From positions 62,001 through 126,000 of the forward strand of contig JALRCU010000003.1 in the NCBI GenBank assembly GCA_023257195.1: DNA of 64,000 nucleotides, read 5' to 3'. How positions within the stretch are numbered: position 1 is the first letter of the stretch; each line of letters starts with the position of its first letter. Shown here one piece after another: positions 44,017 to 52,773 of this stretch. The notes under the pieces were generated by a model, which was given only the letters and a program-made list of their open reading frames with translations, was not told where the DNA came from and did no database searches. This DNA comes from Holophagaceae bacterium (lineage in GTDB: Bacteria > Acidobacteriota > Holophagae > Holophagales > Holophagaceae). The translations under genes were made by a program, and so were the position numbers.

Positions 44017-44598
44017 TTAAGGATAAGGATGGCCTTCAGCAAAACCTCCCTGGGGTTGAGGATGATCAGGTGCTTGGGCCATCGGCCACCCATCCTTGAA
44101 ATAGGCCTCTTTATAGCGGAGATAACGAGCCGGAATAGACGCCACTAATTCTTGTTGCCCTTGTGATAAAGGCCCCTTCACTTCGGCGGGCCATCCAGCG
44201 ATCAATGAGTGAGGGGGAGCTTTGAATCCTTCTCTAACTAAAGACCCTGCGGCAACAAGGCACCCCTCGCCAAGAATCGCACCATCCATAATGGTTGAAC
44301 TCATGCCGACCAAGACTCCATTACCCAGCGAACAACCGTGCAGCATTACATTGTGTGCAATGCTGCAGTCCGATCCTAGGCGTGTTGGATGTTTAGCGTT
44401 CGTGACATGAATACAAGACATGTCTTGTATATTGGTTCGGTCGCCAATTTGTATCCAATTCACGTCACCGCGAATCACACAATTAAACCAGATACTTACG
44501 TCCTCGCCAAGAGTTACATCGCCCAAGATTAGGGCATTATCGGGCACGAAGACGCGACTTCCAATCTTAGGAACCATACCTTGGAAAGGAATTATCAT
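44017..44598 (-). CDS. Gamma-carbonic anhydrase-like hexapeptide protein
   Basis: The 193 residues form a left-handed beta-helix of hexapeptide repeats. The metal ligands H64, H82 and H87 (CIHVTNAKH, SIAHNVMLHGC) and the accessory R43/D45/Q58 are present, as in the CaiE/YrdA/gamma-CA group. Activity in this group varies: some are true Zn/Fe/Co carbonic anhydrases, others are inactive. A C-terminal helix and a Pro/Gln-rich tail of about 20 residues extend beyond the core. The 182-bp gap between it and the PseG-like gene has no recognisable gene. Confidence 0.85.
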   Translation of the reverse strand: MIIPFQGMVPKIGSRVFVPDNALILGDVTLGEDVSIWFNCVIRGDVNWIQIGDRTNIQDMSCIHVTNAKHPTRLGSDCSIAHNVMLHGCSLGNGVLVGMSSTIMDGAILGEGCLVAAGSLVREGFKAPPHSLIAGWPAEVKGPLSQGQQELVASIPARYLRYKEAYFKDGWPMAQAPDHPQPQGGFAEGHPYP

Positions 44599-44634
44599 GA
44601 AGTCTCCACCCTAATTACAACTTAAAATAGTTTA

Positions 44635-45843
44635 ATGGATACTCATCTAATTTCTTCTCGACATAATCTTGAAGGTGATGACCCCATCTTTAGAATTAAT
44701 ACGATAGCTCAATCTCGTCAGGCCCAAGGCCATCCAGTCATTAACCTATCGATCGGCACCCTATTAGATGATGATGGACAATTGGTCACCTTGAAAACGG
44801 TGATCGACACTTGGAAGGCCTTAACTCCCCTCGAGGTTCATCCTTACGCTCCCATCATGGGAGATCTGAAATACATTGAAGCGATGACCCATCGCTATTG
44901 GCCCGAGTCTCCCACGCCAGTATTGGGTTGTGCAACTCCTGGGGCTACCGGTGCCTTGGTGGTGAGCCTCCGCAACTTACTTGAACCCGGTCAGAGCGTG
45001 GTTACCTTCGCTCCCTGTTGGACACCGTATGAAACCTTGGCCTTTGAAAATAAGATCAAATTGGAAAAAGTGCCTTACCTCTTTATGGGAGATGACACCC
45101 CATTAGCAGTCATTGAATCGAAACTAGAATCCATCATGAAACAACAAGGGCGTATTCTATTTTGGCTCAATGATCCTTGTCATAATCCTACGGGACAACA
45201 TTTGACGACCGCTCATCGCCAAGCTCTCTTAAGCATGTTTGATCGGTTATCTCAACAAGGCCCTGTTTCGGTCATATTAGATTTAGCCTATTTAGAATTT
45301 GCTCGTGACGCCTCAGCAATCCAAAATATATTAAAGGATTACGCTGAGTGGGGTGCCTCAACGCCAGCGCTCCTGGGCGCAGCGCTTTCGATTTCTAAGC
45401 CCTTAACCCTATACGGTGCTCGTTGCGGGGCATTGGTTTTTCCTTGGCGAACGGATGATCAATTGAAGACCGCCTTATCGATAAGTTGCCGAGGCCTCTT
45501 TTCCAATGCTCCCCGAGCGCCTCAGTCTCTAGTAAAAAAACTCTATGGCGATAAAAGTTTGCTCCAAAAATTGAAGTCCGAGCACCATCATTGGTCAACC
45601 CTGCTCACAAATCGTGCAGATCAGCTATCAAAACTCCTTTCAGAAAAACATATTGACCACTCTCATTTTGATGGTGGTTTTTTTATTACGGTGCCCCACG
45701 ATAAACCTCAAGAACTCTCCCAAAGACTCGAGGCTCAGGATATTTACTCAGTTCCACTTAAGCGTGGTATACGGGTTGCTATCTGTGCATTAAAAGAAAA
45801 AGAAACCCCGAGATTCGTTGATGCTTTGCATCGTTCCATTTGA
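44635..45843 (+). CDS. Class I/II PLP aminotransferase
   Basis: A 402-residue fold type I aminotransferase. Features: the N-terminal INLSIGTLL, NDPCHNPTGQHL (conserved NPTG), VILDLAYLEFA supplying the PLP-pyridine Asp, and the PLP lysine in SISKPLTLYGARCGALV, where Arg of YGAR holds the phosphate. The C-terminal Arg expected to bind the substrate carboxylate lies in LKRGIRVAICAL. It most resembles aspartate/aromatic amino acid aminotransferases; the substrate is not certain. It is divergent from the carbonic anhydrase gene (36 bp) and is followed by tRNA-Val. Confidence 0.82.
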   Translation: MDTHLISSRHNLEGDDPIFRINTIAQSRQAQGHPVINLSIGTLLDDDGQLVTLKTVIDTWKALTPLEVHPYAPIMGDLKYIEAMTHRYWPESPTPVLGCATPGATGALVVSLRNLLEPGQSVVTFAPCWTPYETLAFENKIKLEKVPYLFMGDDTPLAVIESKLESIMKQQGRILFWLNDPCHNPTGQHLTTAHRQALLSMFDRLSQQGPVSVILDLAYLEFARDASAIQNILKDYAEWGASTPALLGAALSISKPLTLYGARCGALVFPWRTDDQLKTALSISCRGLFSNAPRAPQSLVKKLYGDKSLLQKLKSEHHHWSTLLTNRADQLSKLLSEKHIDHSHFDGGFFITVPHDKPQELSQRLEAQDIYSVPLKRGIRVAICALKEKETPRFVDALHRSI

Positions 45844-45925
45844 CGCTTAAATTATCAATCGAGCAATATCATTAACCTTGAGTTTCTTTCGGGTGTTAAA
45901 CTACCCATTCGGCCAAGCATATACC

Positions 45926-46000
45926 GGGCATATAACTCAGCGGTAGAGTGCTACCTTCACACGGTAGAAGTCACAGGTTCGATCCCTGTTATGCCCACCA
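45926..46000 (+). tRNA. tRNA-Val (anticodon CAC)
   Basis: The full cloverleaf is visible. Acceptor arms are GGGCATA (45926-45932) with TATGCCC (45990-45996); the anticodon stem is 45951-45955 with 45963-45967, loop TTCACAC, anticodon CAC at 45958-45960. The T arm contains GGTTCGATCC. The CCA end (45998-46000) is encoded. It lies 15 bp upstream of efp and may be co-transcribed with it. Confidence 0.96.
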
Positions 46001-46015
46001 TCCCTAGGAGTCCTA

Positions 46016-46582
46016 ATGCCCTTTATTCTTTCGACCCAAGTTCGCAGTGGAATGATTATTAATTTTGAAAAAGAACTCTGTCGAGTTATCAGTGTTGAGC
46101 ATCAAACTCCGGGTAATCTCCCCGCCCGAGTGGTGGTTAAGATGAAAAGACTCAAGGATGGAATTAATCGAGAAAACCGATTCGGCTCTCAGGATAAAGT
46201 CGAGCGAGCGAACTTAGAACAGCATAAGATGGAATTTCTTTATGCCGATGGAGATAACCTGGTTTTCATGAATAATGAAACCTACGAGCAAATTGAAATT
46301 CATAAAGATATCATGGGCGAGGATCTCGGCCTCTTGGAATCCAATATGGTGGTGGAATTAGAATTCAATGAGGGAGTTCCCTTGTCGGTGAATTTACCCT
46401 CGACTCTAGTCAGTGAGATTGTAGAAACAGAACCCGTCATGAAAAATGCGAATGCTACAGGATCCTATAAGCCGGCTAAATGTAAAAATGGCCTAACGGT
46501 TGGTGTCCCCCCCTATATCCAGACGGGGGAAAGAATTAAAATCAATACTGCAGACCGAACCTATATGGAGCGAGCTAAGTAA
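46016..46582 (+). CDS. efp: Elongation factor P with Asn at position 34
   Basis: EF-P enters the E site and rescues ribosomes stalled at polyproline. The 188 residues comprise an N-terminal KOW domain and two OB domains, the usual length, ending in a normal C-terminal segment (GERIKINTADRTYMERAK). The tip loop, canonically PGKGxA with a modified Lys34, reads P32-G33-N34-L35-P36-A37. The alignment to E. coli EF-P is gap-free from residue 1, so Asn replaces the modified Lys. The protein is presumably not lysylated by EpmA nor rhamnosylated on Arg. CTAGGAG precedes the ATG. A tRNA-Val gene is 15 bp upstream. Confidence 0.93.
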   Translation: MPFILSTQVRSGMIINFEKELCRVISVEHQTPGNLPARVVVKMKRLKDGINRENRFGSQDKVERANLEQHKMEFLYADGDNLVFMNNETYEQIEIHKDIMGEDLGLLESNMVVELEFNEGVPLSVNLPSTLVSEIVETEPVMKNANATGSYKPAKCKNGLTVGVPPYIQTGERIKINTADRTYMERAK

Positions 46583-46620
46583 ATTAGGGCTTCGAGACAA
46601 ATTTTCCTCAGATACACCCA

Positions 46621-46638
46621 AGTTTCTGAATAGAAACT
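46621..46638. other. Short hairpin between convergent efp and lipoprotein genes
   Basis: A 7-bp perfect stem (AGTTTCT at 46621-46627, AGAAACT at 46632-46638) with a GAAT loop sits at the 3' ends of both genes and reaches the lipoprotein stop codon. There is no T-tract on either side, so a rho-independent terminator is doubtful. Confidence 0.35.
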
Positions 46639-47140
46639 AGGGACGAATGACACCTAGTTGCTGCATAAAGACTAGGTTATCCATAAAATCTTGTTCCTCA
46701 GAAATTTTACCGCCCTTCATTTTGACAATCGTACATCCAATGACATCAACATTTTTCCCAGTAGCTGGAATTCCAAAGAATGCACCCGTATGCTTTCCTT
46801 TAAATTGCCAGTACTTGACCAATCGATCTCCATCAGCAAATATCTCCTTGACGATGAACTTTCTTTCAGAAAAGCCGGTGACAAAGTTTTCGTAGTAGGC
46901 CTTCACGTTGGCTTTCCCTTTCACTGCAGGGCTCGTATGAAGAATGGCATCGTCTACATATGCCGTATCTAAAATTTCCGTGCGCCCCTCGTTAATAGCT
47001 ACTTCCCAAACATTCGAATAGAAAGTCACATTCCTTTTGCTTAACTCTGCATTCTTGACTAATTCTGGGTTATTCACTTTCACGGACACACAACCAGTAA
47101 GTGCACCAAACATTAAGAGCAATATCATCGTTTTTTTCAT
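46637..47140 (-). CDS. NTF2/SnoaL-like lipoprotein
   Basis: The start at 47140 has CAGGAG upstream and gives MKKTMILLLMFGALTGC, a lipoprotein signal with the lipobox Cys at 17; an earlier in-frame start would bury it. The remaining 150 residues have the NTF2-like cone fold seen in SnoaL/nuclear transport factor 2-type proteins. Features include NVWEVAINEGRTEILDTAYVDDAILHTS, a helix, and strands GDRLVKYWQFKGKHTG and VIGCTIVKMKGGKISEEQDF. The family includes small-molecule cyclases and binding proteins; no catalytic call is possible. It is probably anchored in the outer or inner membrane facing the periplasm. Confidence 0.75.
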   Translation of the reverse strand: MKKTMILLLMFGALTGCVSVKVNNPELVKNAELSKRNVTFYSNVWEVAINEGRTEILDTAYVDDAILHTSPAVKGKANVKAYYENFVTGFSERKFIVKEIFADGDRLVKYWQFKGKHTGAFFGIPATGKNVDVIGCTIVKMKGGKISEEQDFMDNLVFMQQLGVIRP

Positions 47141-47210
47141 AACAAAAGACTCCTGAATAGAAACATTATCAATCATATTACTAGACTCTTAAGTGGGCAC
47201 AGGGCGCTTT

Positions 47211-47259
47211 AAACAAAAAGACAAAAGCCATACGCTGAGGATGGTGCGGATGGCTTGTC
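47211..47259 (-). terminator. Probable terminator of the tRNA-Asn gene
   Basis: On the minus strand, 6 bases after the tRNA 3' end, AAGCCAT (47256-47250) pairs with ATGGCTT (47231-47225), with an inner CGC/GCG pair. It is followed by a T-rich run (47226-47211). The loop is large, so efficiency may be moderate. Confidence 0.6.
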
Positions 47260-47264
47260 AAATG

Positions 47265-47341
47265 TGGCTCCGGTGGAGGGATTTGAACCCCCGACATCAT
47301 GATTAACAGTCATGCGCTCTAACCAACTGAGCTACACCGGA
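47265..47341 (-). tRNA. tRNA-Asn (anticodon GTT)
   Basis: On the minus strand, the acceptor arms TCCGGTG (47341-47335) and CACCGGA pair. The anticodon stem is 47314-47310 with 47302-47298, the loop is CTGTTAA, and the anticodon GTT is at 47307-47305. The T arm carries GGTTCAAATCC and the D arm AGTTGGTTA. The discriminator is G and the CCA end is encoded. Confidence 0.97.
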
Positions 47342-47350
47342 AAGAGTATG

Positions 47351-47356
47351 ATTGTA
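47351..47356 (-). promoter_or_regulatory. Probable -10 element of tRNA-Asn
   Basis: TACAAT (47356-47351 on the minus strand) lies about 9 bases before the mature 5' end, a normal position for a tRNA promoter. The best -35 at 17 bp (AAGTCA) is weak. Confidence 0.4.
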
Positions 47357-47483
47357 TCTAAAAAAGGCTAGTTTGACTTTTTGAATCTTCCACTGGCCCA
47401 TTTGGGCATGGATAAACCCCGGGTCTTTTAAGCATCTCCATTAGCGATAGAATTGTATAAACTAAAATCCCCTTGGAGATTCT

Positions 47484-47723
47484 ATGGCCGAAAGTAAACC
47501 TAAAAGTTTTGAAGATGGGCTTCAACAACTTGAATCGGTAGTCCAAAAACTTGAATCCGATGGATTAACCCTTGAACAATCCCTTGTTGAATTTGAAAAA
47601 GGGGTTAATTTAGCAAAAGATCTTCAGGTTCAGTTGGAACAGGCCAAGCGTCGAGTAGATGTTTTAAAACAATCGCTGAACGGCGAATTAGAAGCCAGTC
47701 CTCTTGATTCTGATCCCACATGA
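47484..47723 (+). CDS. xseB: Exodeoxyribonuclease VII small subunit
   Basis: A 79-residue helical protein with the family signature FEDGLQQLESVVQKLESDGLTLEQSL and the following helix GVNLAKDLQVQLEQAKRRV. It joins XseA to form ExoVII, a single-strand exonuclease in repair. XseA is not in this window. The stop overlaps the ispA start (ATGA), giving the common xseB-ispA-dxs order. Confidence 0.93.
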   Translation: MAESKPKSFEDGLQQLESVVQKLESDGLTLEQSLVEFEKGVNLAKDLQVQLEQAKRRVDVLKQSLNGELEASPLDSDPT

Positions 47724-48601
47724 ATGACTTCGCACTTTTAGTTGCGCAAGATCAAAACCGTCTCTTACCCCTCATAGAAAAAGAATTGGTTGCGCGATTT
47801 CAGCAACTCCCCATCCACACTTCACTAAGTAATCTGCAGGGGGCGATTAAATACAGCTTAGAAGCCGGAGGGAAACGTGTGCGTCCCATGCTATGTTTGT
47901 TGGCGTGTGAAGCTTGTGGCCATGCAGCGGAATCAGCTCTTCCCGGTGCGATTGCGGTGGAGTATGTTCACACTTACTCTTTAATTCACGATGATCTACC
48001 CGCAATGGATAATGACGATCTCCGACGAGGAAAACCCTCCAATCATAAAGTCTTTGGAGAAGGGCAGGCAATTCTAGCGGGTGACGCACTGCTGACAGAA
48101 GCTTTTGCTATTCTGGCTGAAGCTAAAAATTCTATGGCAGGCTCCTGTCTTGCACGGGGTGCTGGGTGGTTAGGGATGGTTGGTGGTCAGTCACTCGACT
48201 TGCAATGCGAAAATCAAGCATCCGATCCCCATCTCTTACCGATAGTTCATCAGCTTAAGACGGGAAAATTAATGAGAACTGCACTCGAACTCGGAGGTAT
48301 TTTTGCCGAGGCCTCTTCACAAGAAATATCTTCATTAGGATCTTTTGGGGAGGCCCTAGGCCTTGCTTTTCAAATAAAAGATGATCTCTTAGATGCCACT
48401 TCTAACGCCCATCATCTAGGGAAGGGTACCCAGAAAGATCAGCAGAGAGGTAAACTAACCTACGTATCTGTTATGGGTATCGAGAAAGCAGAAGCGGCCT
48501 TGGGTCAAGTTACTCAAGATGCTCTGGAACATCTCGAGGGGCTTCCTAATCCCCAAGCCCTAAGAGCGTGGGCGCACCACTTAACCAAGAGAGCATTGTG
48601 A
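47720..48601 (+). CDS. ispA: Farnesyl diphosphate synthase (short-chain trans-prenyltransferase)
   Basis: It condenses IPP with DMAPP/GPP. The 293 residues have the first Asp-rich motif DDLPAMDNDD (91-100) and the second, KDDLLD (near 222); GGKRVRPML (51-59) binds IPP. The two residues before the first motif (IH) lack a bulky block, and the length is typical of FPP synthases; a GGPP product cannot be excluded. It overlaps both neighbours and supplies the FPP used by UppS. Confidence 0.92.
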   Translation: MNDFALLVAQDQNRLLPLIEKELVARFQQLPIHTSLSNLQGAIKYSLEAGGKRVRPMLCLLACEACGHAAESALPGAIAVEYVHTYSLIHDDLPAMDNDDLRRGKPSNHKVFGEGQAILAGDALLTEAFAILAEAKNSMAGSCLARGAGWLGMVGGQSLDLQCENQASDPHLLPIVHQLKTGKLMRTALELGGIFAEASSQEISSLGSFGEALGLAFQIKDDLLDATSNAHHLGKGTQKDQQRGKLTYVSVMGIEKAEAALGQVTQDALEHLEGLPNPQALRAWAHHLTKRAL

Positions 48602-50508
48602 AAACGTATCCCTTACTTGACTCTCTATCCCAGCCTGAGTCGATTCAACAACTTAATCCCCCTGAGTTGGAGCAACTCTCGAATGACGTTCGTCAATTCT
48701 TAGTTGATACCATCAGTGTCACCGGAGGTCATTTCGCTTCTAATTTGGGAACGGTCGAGCTGACCGTTGCTTTATTCAATCAATTTGACTTTCGCACCGA
48801 TCGTGTTCTCTGGGATGTGGGACATCAAGCTTATCCCCATAAAATTCTCACGGGTAGAAAGTCGCAATTTCATACCCTTCGTCAACACGGAGGCTTATCT
48901 GGATTTTTAAGACGATCCGAGAGCCCGATCTATGATCATTTTGGAGCTGGGCATGCGAGTACCTCTATTTCGGCCGGTGTTGGCATGGCTAAAGCCCGAG
49001 ATTTAGCAGGCGAAGATCATGCAGTTGTGGCCGTAATTGGGGACGGGTCCATGACGGCTGGTATGGCCTTTGAGGGTCTTAATCAAGCCGGGTACCTAGA
49101 ACTGAAGAATTTTTTAGTGATTCTCAACGATAACGACATGAGCATTAATCCCAATGTGGGCTCACTGCAGGGTTATTTGAACCAACTTATTTCAGGTCAA
49201 TATTACGCGCGCTGGCGGGATCGTATTGAGTCGATAATTAAATCAATTCCGGTAGATTCGCTCAGCAAAGGGGTAGCAAAATTAGCAAAGTGGAGCGAAG
49301 AAACACTTAAGCGTATTTTTATTCCTGGATTACTTTTCGAAGACTTGGGCTTCAATTACATGGGTCCCGTGAATGGTAATGATGTTGTGGCCACGCAGAA
49401 ACTATTAATTCAGGCCAAAGAAAAAATGAAACAAGGCCCTGTGCTTATTCATGTTCAAACAAAAAAGGGTTACGGCTATGCTCCAGCTCAGAAAGATCCG
49501 CTAAAGTGGCATGGCGTCACGGCTTTTGATCCGATTGCGGGAGAAATTAATAAATCTACTTCAGTTTCTCCTCCCTCGTTTACCAAAGTATTTGCTGAAG
49601 CTCTCATCTATTTAGCCGAAAGAGACGATAAAGTGGTGGGCGTGACGGCAGCCATGCTCGATGGAACAGGACTGAATCTATTCCAAGCGAAATTTCCTGG
49701 CCGCACCTTTGATGTTGGGATTGCGGAACAACATGCGGTTACTTTTTCAGCGGGCATGTCTACAAAGGGTTTCAAACCTGTTTGTGCAATTTATAGCACC
49801 TTTCTTCAAAGAGGCTACGACCAAGTTGTACATGATGTTTGTCTTCAAAATCTTCCCGTTGTATTTGCTATGGATCGTGCAGGTCTCGTCGGAGCAGATG
49901 GACCTACGCATCACGGTCTTTATGACATCCCTTATTTGCGATGTCTACCGAATATGATTTCGATGGCGCCTAAGGATGAGAATGAAATGCGCCACATGCT
50001 CTTCACGGCGGTCGAGCTTCGACAACCGGTCTCCTTAAGGTATCCCCGAGGTAACGGCTTTGGCGTTCCCCTGGACCCCACGCTAAGGATGCTTCCCGTG
50101 GGTAAAGGTGAACTTTTACGCGAAGGTTCAGATTTTTGCCTTATTCCCCTCGGTACGCTAGTGACCCCCGCGCTTGCAGCGGCAGAAATTTTATCGGCGA
50201 AGGGAATTGAATGCTCCGTGATTAATCCTCGATTTATCAAACCTCTCGATGTTCCTTTAATTACTCAATCTCTGAACCATTCTCGTGCCGTCATTACCAT
50301 GGAGGATGGAGCGCTTGAAGGAGGCTTCGGCTCGGCTATTTTGGAATTAATGTCTCTCGAAGGTATACAGAAACCGTCCTTGAGGCTTGGTGTACCAGAT
50401 CAAGTCATTGAGCACGGAGACCCCAAAATACTCGCTCAAGAAGTCGGCCTCACCCCCGACCGCATCGCAGATCGAATTTTTAAATTTAAGACCCAGTTAT
50501 TTGGCTAA
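48598..50508 (+). CDS. dxs: 1-deoxy-D-xylulose 5-phosphate synthase
   Basis: A thiamine-diphosphate enzyme making DXP from pyruvate and glyceraldehyde 3-phosphate, the first and usually rate-controlling MEP step. The start used is GTG at 48598, overlapping the ispA stop (GTGA) with AAGAGAG upstream; an in-frame start 30 bases earlier is less likely. The 636 residues contain WDVGHQAYPHKILTGR, the TPP motif GDGSMTAGMAFEGLNQAG, FDVGIAEQHAVTFSAGM (catalytic Glu) and DRAGLVGADGPTHHG. Its 3' end overlaps the convergent nucleotidase by 12 bp. Confidence 0.96.
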   Translation: MKTYPLLDSLSQPESIQQLNPPELEQLSNDVRQFLVDTISVTGGHFASNLGTVELTVALFNQFDFRTDRVLWDVGHQAYPHKILTGRKSQFHTLRQHGGLSGFLRRSESPIYDHFGAGHASTSISAGVGMAKARDLAGEDHAVVAVIGDGSMTAGMAFEGLNQAGYLELKNFLVILNDNDMSINPNVGSLQGYLNQLISGQYYARWRDRIESIIKSIPVDSLSKGVAKLAKWSEETLKRIFIPGLLFEDLGFNYMGPVNGNDVVATQKLLIQAKEKMKQGPVLIHVQTKKGYGYAPAQKDPLKWHGVTAFDPIAGEINKSTSVSPPSFTKVFAEALIYLAERDDKVVGVTAAMLDGTGLNLFQAKFPGRTFDVGIAEQHAVTFSAGMSTKGFKPVCAIYSTFLQRGYDQVVHDVCLQNLPVVFAMDRAGLVGADGPTHHGLYDIPYLRCLPNMISMAPKDENEMRHMLFTAVELRQPVSLRYPRGNGFGVPLDPTLRMLPVGKGELLREGSDFCLIPLGTLVTPALAAAEILSAKGIECSVINPRFIKPLDVPLITQSLNHSRAVITMEDGALEGGFGSAILELMSLEGIQKPSLRLGVPDQVIEHGDPKILAQEVGLTPDRIADRIFKFKTQLFG

Positions 50509-52110
50509 CAAGCGACCTCGATCAATCATAGGAATAATTCTCCATGAGCTAATCGAAGGGATCGTCAAATTGGGACGCTCAAGGACATACTTTAGAAGTA
50601 AATTTCGCTTGGACTGGCTCGATGTAAAAATAGGCGTCCCTTTGAATTTAACAGCCTCGGTAAAACCGCCTCCCCCATAGGCTCGATACGTGGTTACTGC
50701 TACTGTAAAGATCCGCTGAGTATCAATCGGGCTCCCTTGATAAGTAAGGCTCTGGATGCGATCCCCCTCGGCTCTAGTAAGGTCCATGGTGTAGCTAACG
50801 CCTGCCATAAAATCAATATTATAAAAAGGGACTTCATCTTTAAAAAGATTGGGCTCGTAACTAAATCGATAAGCCGAAGCCGAATGCTCTAGCCAAAGTT
50901 TTACTTGAGCGCCAGTGAGTTTGAGGGTGACGATATTATCTTCGTAGGTGTTAATGGCATAAAATTGTCGAATACTGGTGGGGCCTTTGGGAATATAAAT
51001 TTTAGGGTATACACATGAGGCAGCACTTAATTCTGCCCCGGTTGCTTTTAATTGAACATGATGAATGAGATCTATGATGGGAGAGGGTTCCATACGTGAC
51101 CATCGGGAATCCAAAGCCGTCATCAGATTAGTAGCAGGCGTATTGAGATACCGCTCCGTTTCTTCACGAATCTTCTCGGTAAGGGCTAAGACCTGAGAAT
51201 CGAGTGGGGTTTCATCAGTGGGAGTGAGTAGGGTTGGAACGCTTCGGACGATTGACCACTTTCCAGACAAGCGATTCATACTAAATGAAATTTTAGCGAG
51301 GGCTTTCCCATGCGCCGATGCCTGAATAATAGGAATATTTTTATAACGTTGAGCAATAGGCTGATGGGTATGGCCACTGACGATGCCATCGATGCCGGAA
51401 ACTTGATCAATTAAGCGAAGCACGACATTCTCATCTCCCACATTTCCAGGACTTTCGCCTAGACCCGAATGCAATAAAACAATGAGGAGATCCGGTTTAT
51501 CTTGAGTTCTGATTTTTGGAATTAGAATCTTTGCAGTTTGGACAATATCTTCGAACTTAATCCCTTGATATTTACTCGGATCATCCCATTTGGGAACCCA
51601 AGGAGTTGTGAATCCCACAACTGCGATCTTAAGATTTCCTAACAAAAATAGACGGTAACTATCGAAAGCAGGACGACCGGTCTTTTCTACTAAGGTATTC
51701 GCTGAAAGAAAGGGAAATTTGGCTTGTTTTTGGACCTGCCTTAAATTCGAAAGACCAAAATTGTATTCGTGGTTCCCTATTGCCATTGCCTGGTATCCCA
51801 AAGCATTCATGATGTCGATAGAGGGCTCAGGAAGCATTGGACTAACAAAAGTTCTTACATAATTAACCGGGTCTCCCTGAATGGTGTCTCCCGCATCTAA
51901 AAGCAGGGTATTTGGATTCTTAGCTCGCTCTTCTTTGATGAGCGTAGCAATCTTAGCCCAACCCTGATTCACTGGAAGTAGTGAATAGGTATCGGAAGGC
52001 AAAATACGCCCGTGCATATCCGTGGTGCTTAAAATTTGAATTTGAATCTCCTGACCTTGAAGGGAAAATAGGTTGATCAGCAGAGATAAGCCGAGTGTTC
52101 GAAGTCGCAT
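50497..52110 (-). CDS. Periplasmic 5'-nucleotidase/UshA-type metallophosphatase
   Basis: A 537-residue secreted enzyme with a signal peptide (MRLRTLGLSLLINLFSLQGQ). The N-terminal calcineurin-like metallophosphatase domain has STTDMHGRI, DAGDTIQGDP, IGNHEYNFG and SGHTHQP, which supply the dinuclear metal ligands. A C-terminal 5'-nucleotidase substrate domain has AINTYEDNIVTLKLTGAQVK and YRAYGGGGF. It probably strips phosphate from nucleotides or 2',3'-cyclic nucleotides in the periplasm. No GPI or LPXTG anchor is seen. Confidence 0.9.
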   Translation of the reverse strand: MRLRTLGLSLLINLFSLQGQEIQIQILSTTDMHGRILPSDTYSLLPVNQGWAKIATLIKEERAKNPNTLLLDAGDTIQGDPVNYVRTFVSPMLPEPSIDIMNALGYQAMAIGNHEYNFGLSNLRQVQKQAKFPFLSANTLVEKTGRPAFDSYRLFLLGNLKIAVVGFTTPWVPKWDDPSKYQGIKFEDIVQTAKILIPKIRTQDKPDLLIVLLHSGLGESPGNVGDENVVLRLIDQVSGIDGIVSGHTHQPIAQRYKNIPIIQASAHGKALAKISFSMNRLSGKWSIVRSVPTLLTPTDETPLDSQVLALTEKIREETERYLNTPATNLMTALDSRWSRMEPSPIIDLIHHVQLKATGAELSAASCVYPKIYIPKGPTSIRQFYAINTYEDNIVTLKLTGAQVKLWLEHSASAYRFSYEPNLFKDEVPFYNIDFMAGVSYTMDLTRAEGDRIQSLTYQGSPIDTQRIFTVAVTTYRAYGGGGFTEAVKFKGTPIFTSSQSKRNLLLKYVLERPNLTIPSISSWRIIPMIDRGRLLAK

Positions 52111-52224
52111 TTATAGAGCCCTTTTTGGTGAACTTAAATTCAAACTTGGTAACCTCACTCTTAAAGGTTAAACTAGTGAACTACCCTAAAGTAATCTTTT
52201 CCTTGATCTTTTATGGAGTTGTTT

Positions 52225-52686
52225 ATGGCCGAAAATCAAACCAATGCACCCAAGCATGAATTCACCATCTTATGCGATGACATTCGTGCTGAAATGGGCG
52301 GTAAAACCTCTCTCATGGGTCTTTATGATCATCACATCGTAGTTCCTAAGGTTCCCTTCGATCTACCCAAGGTCTGTTTTTATACCAAATTCTCAAAGAT
52401 GGACGGACAATTTAAATTTAGCTTCTCCATCGCTTCTCCAAATGGAGATCGCAAAGATGTCATCAAAGATTCGGATGTTCAGATACCCGAGGGGGCCACA
52501 GAAGGCACTTTTAATGTCATCGCTTCTCCCTTTACGGCTAACGCCGAAGGCCTTTATGAAGTGATTATTGGACTCACGAAAGGATCTGATCGCTTTGAAT
52601 ACGTATATAAATTTGCTATTTCAGATGGTGAACGACTCCAAAAAGAATTCGAGAAAGCAAGAGATACACAAAAAAAAGATAACTAG
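52225..52686 (+). CDS. Conserved protein of unknown function (DUF6941-like)
   Basis: The start at 52225 has GGAG six bases upstream (52215-52218); the ATG 12 bases earlier contains that site. The 153-residue soluble protein begins with a short polar tail, then FTILCDDIRAEMGGKTSLMGLYDHHIVVPKVP, a beta-sandwich-like pattern and a charged C-terminal helix (GERLQKEFEKARDTQKKDN). I recognise the opening motif from a family I would call DUF6941, with modest certainty; no function is known to me. It is a single-gene unit with its own strong terminator. Confidence 0.7.
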   Translation: MAENQTNAPKHEFTILCDDIRAEMGGKTSLMGLYDHHIVVPKVPFDLPKVCFYTKFSKMDGQFKFSFSIASPNGDRKDVIKDSDVQIPEGATEGTFNVIASPFTANAEGLYEVIIGLTKGSDRFEYVYKFAISDGERLQKEFEKARDTQKKDN

Positions 52687-52704
52687 GCTTTTGGCTTACC
52701 TAAT

Positions 52705-52734
52705 AAAAAACGACGCCTTTAGGCGTCGTTTTTT
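52705..52734 (+). terminator. Rho-independent terminator, bidirectional
   Basis: The arms CGACGCCT (52711-52718) and AGGCGTCG (52721-52728) are perfect and flanked by A6 on the left and T6 on the right. They lie 18 bp after the stop of the unknown gene at 52225 and before thiF. Confidence 0.92.
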
Positions 52735-52773
52735 ATTACCCCCTTACCGTTTAAATCCTCATACTCTTAATCT

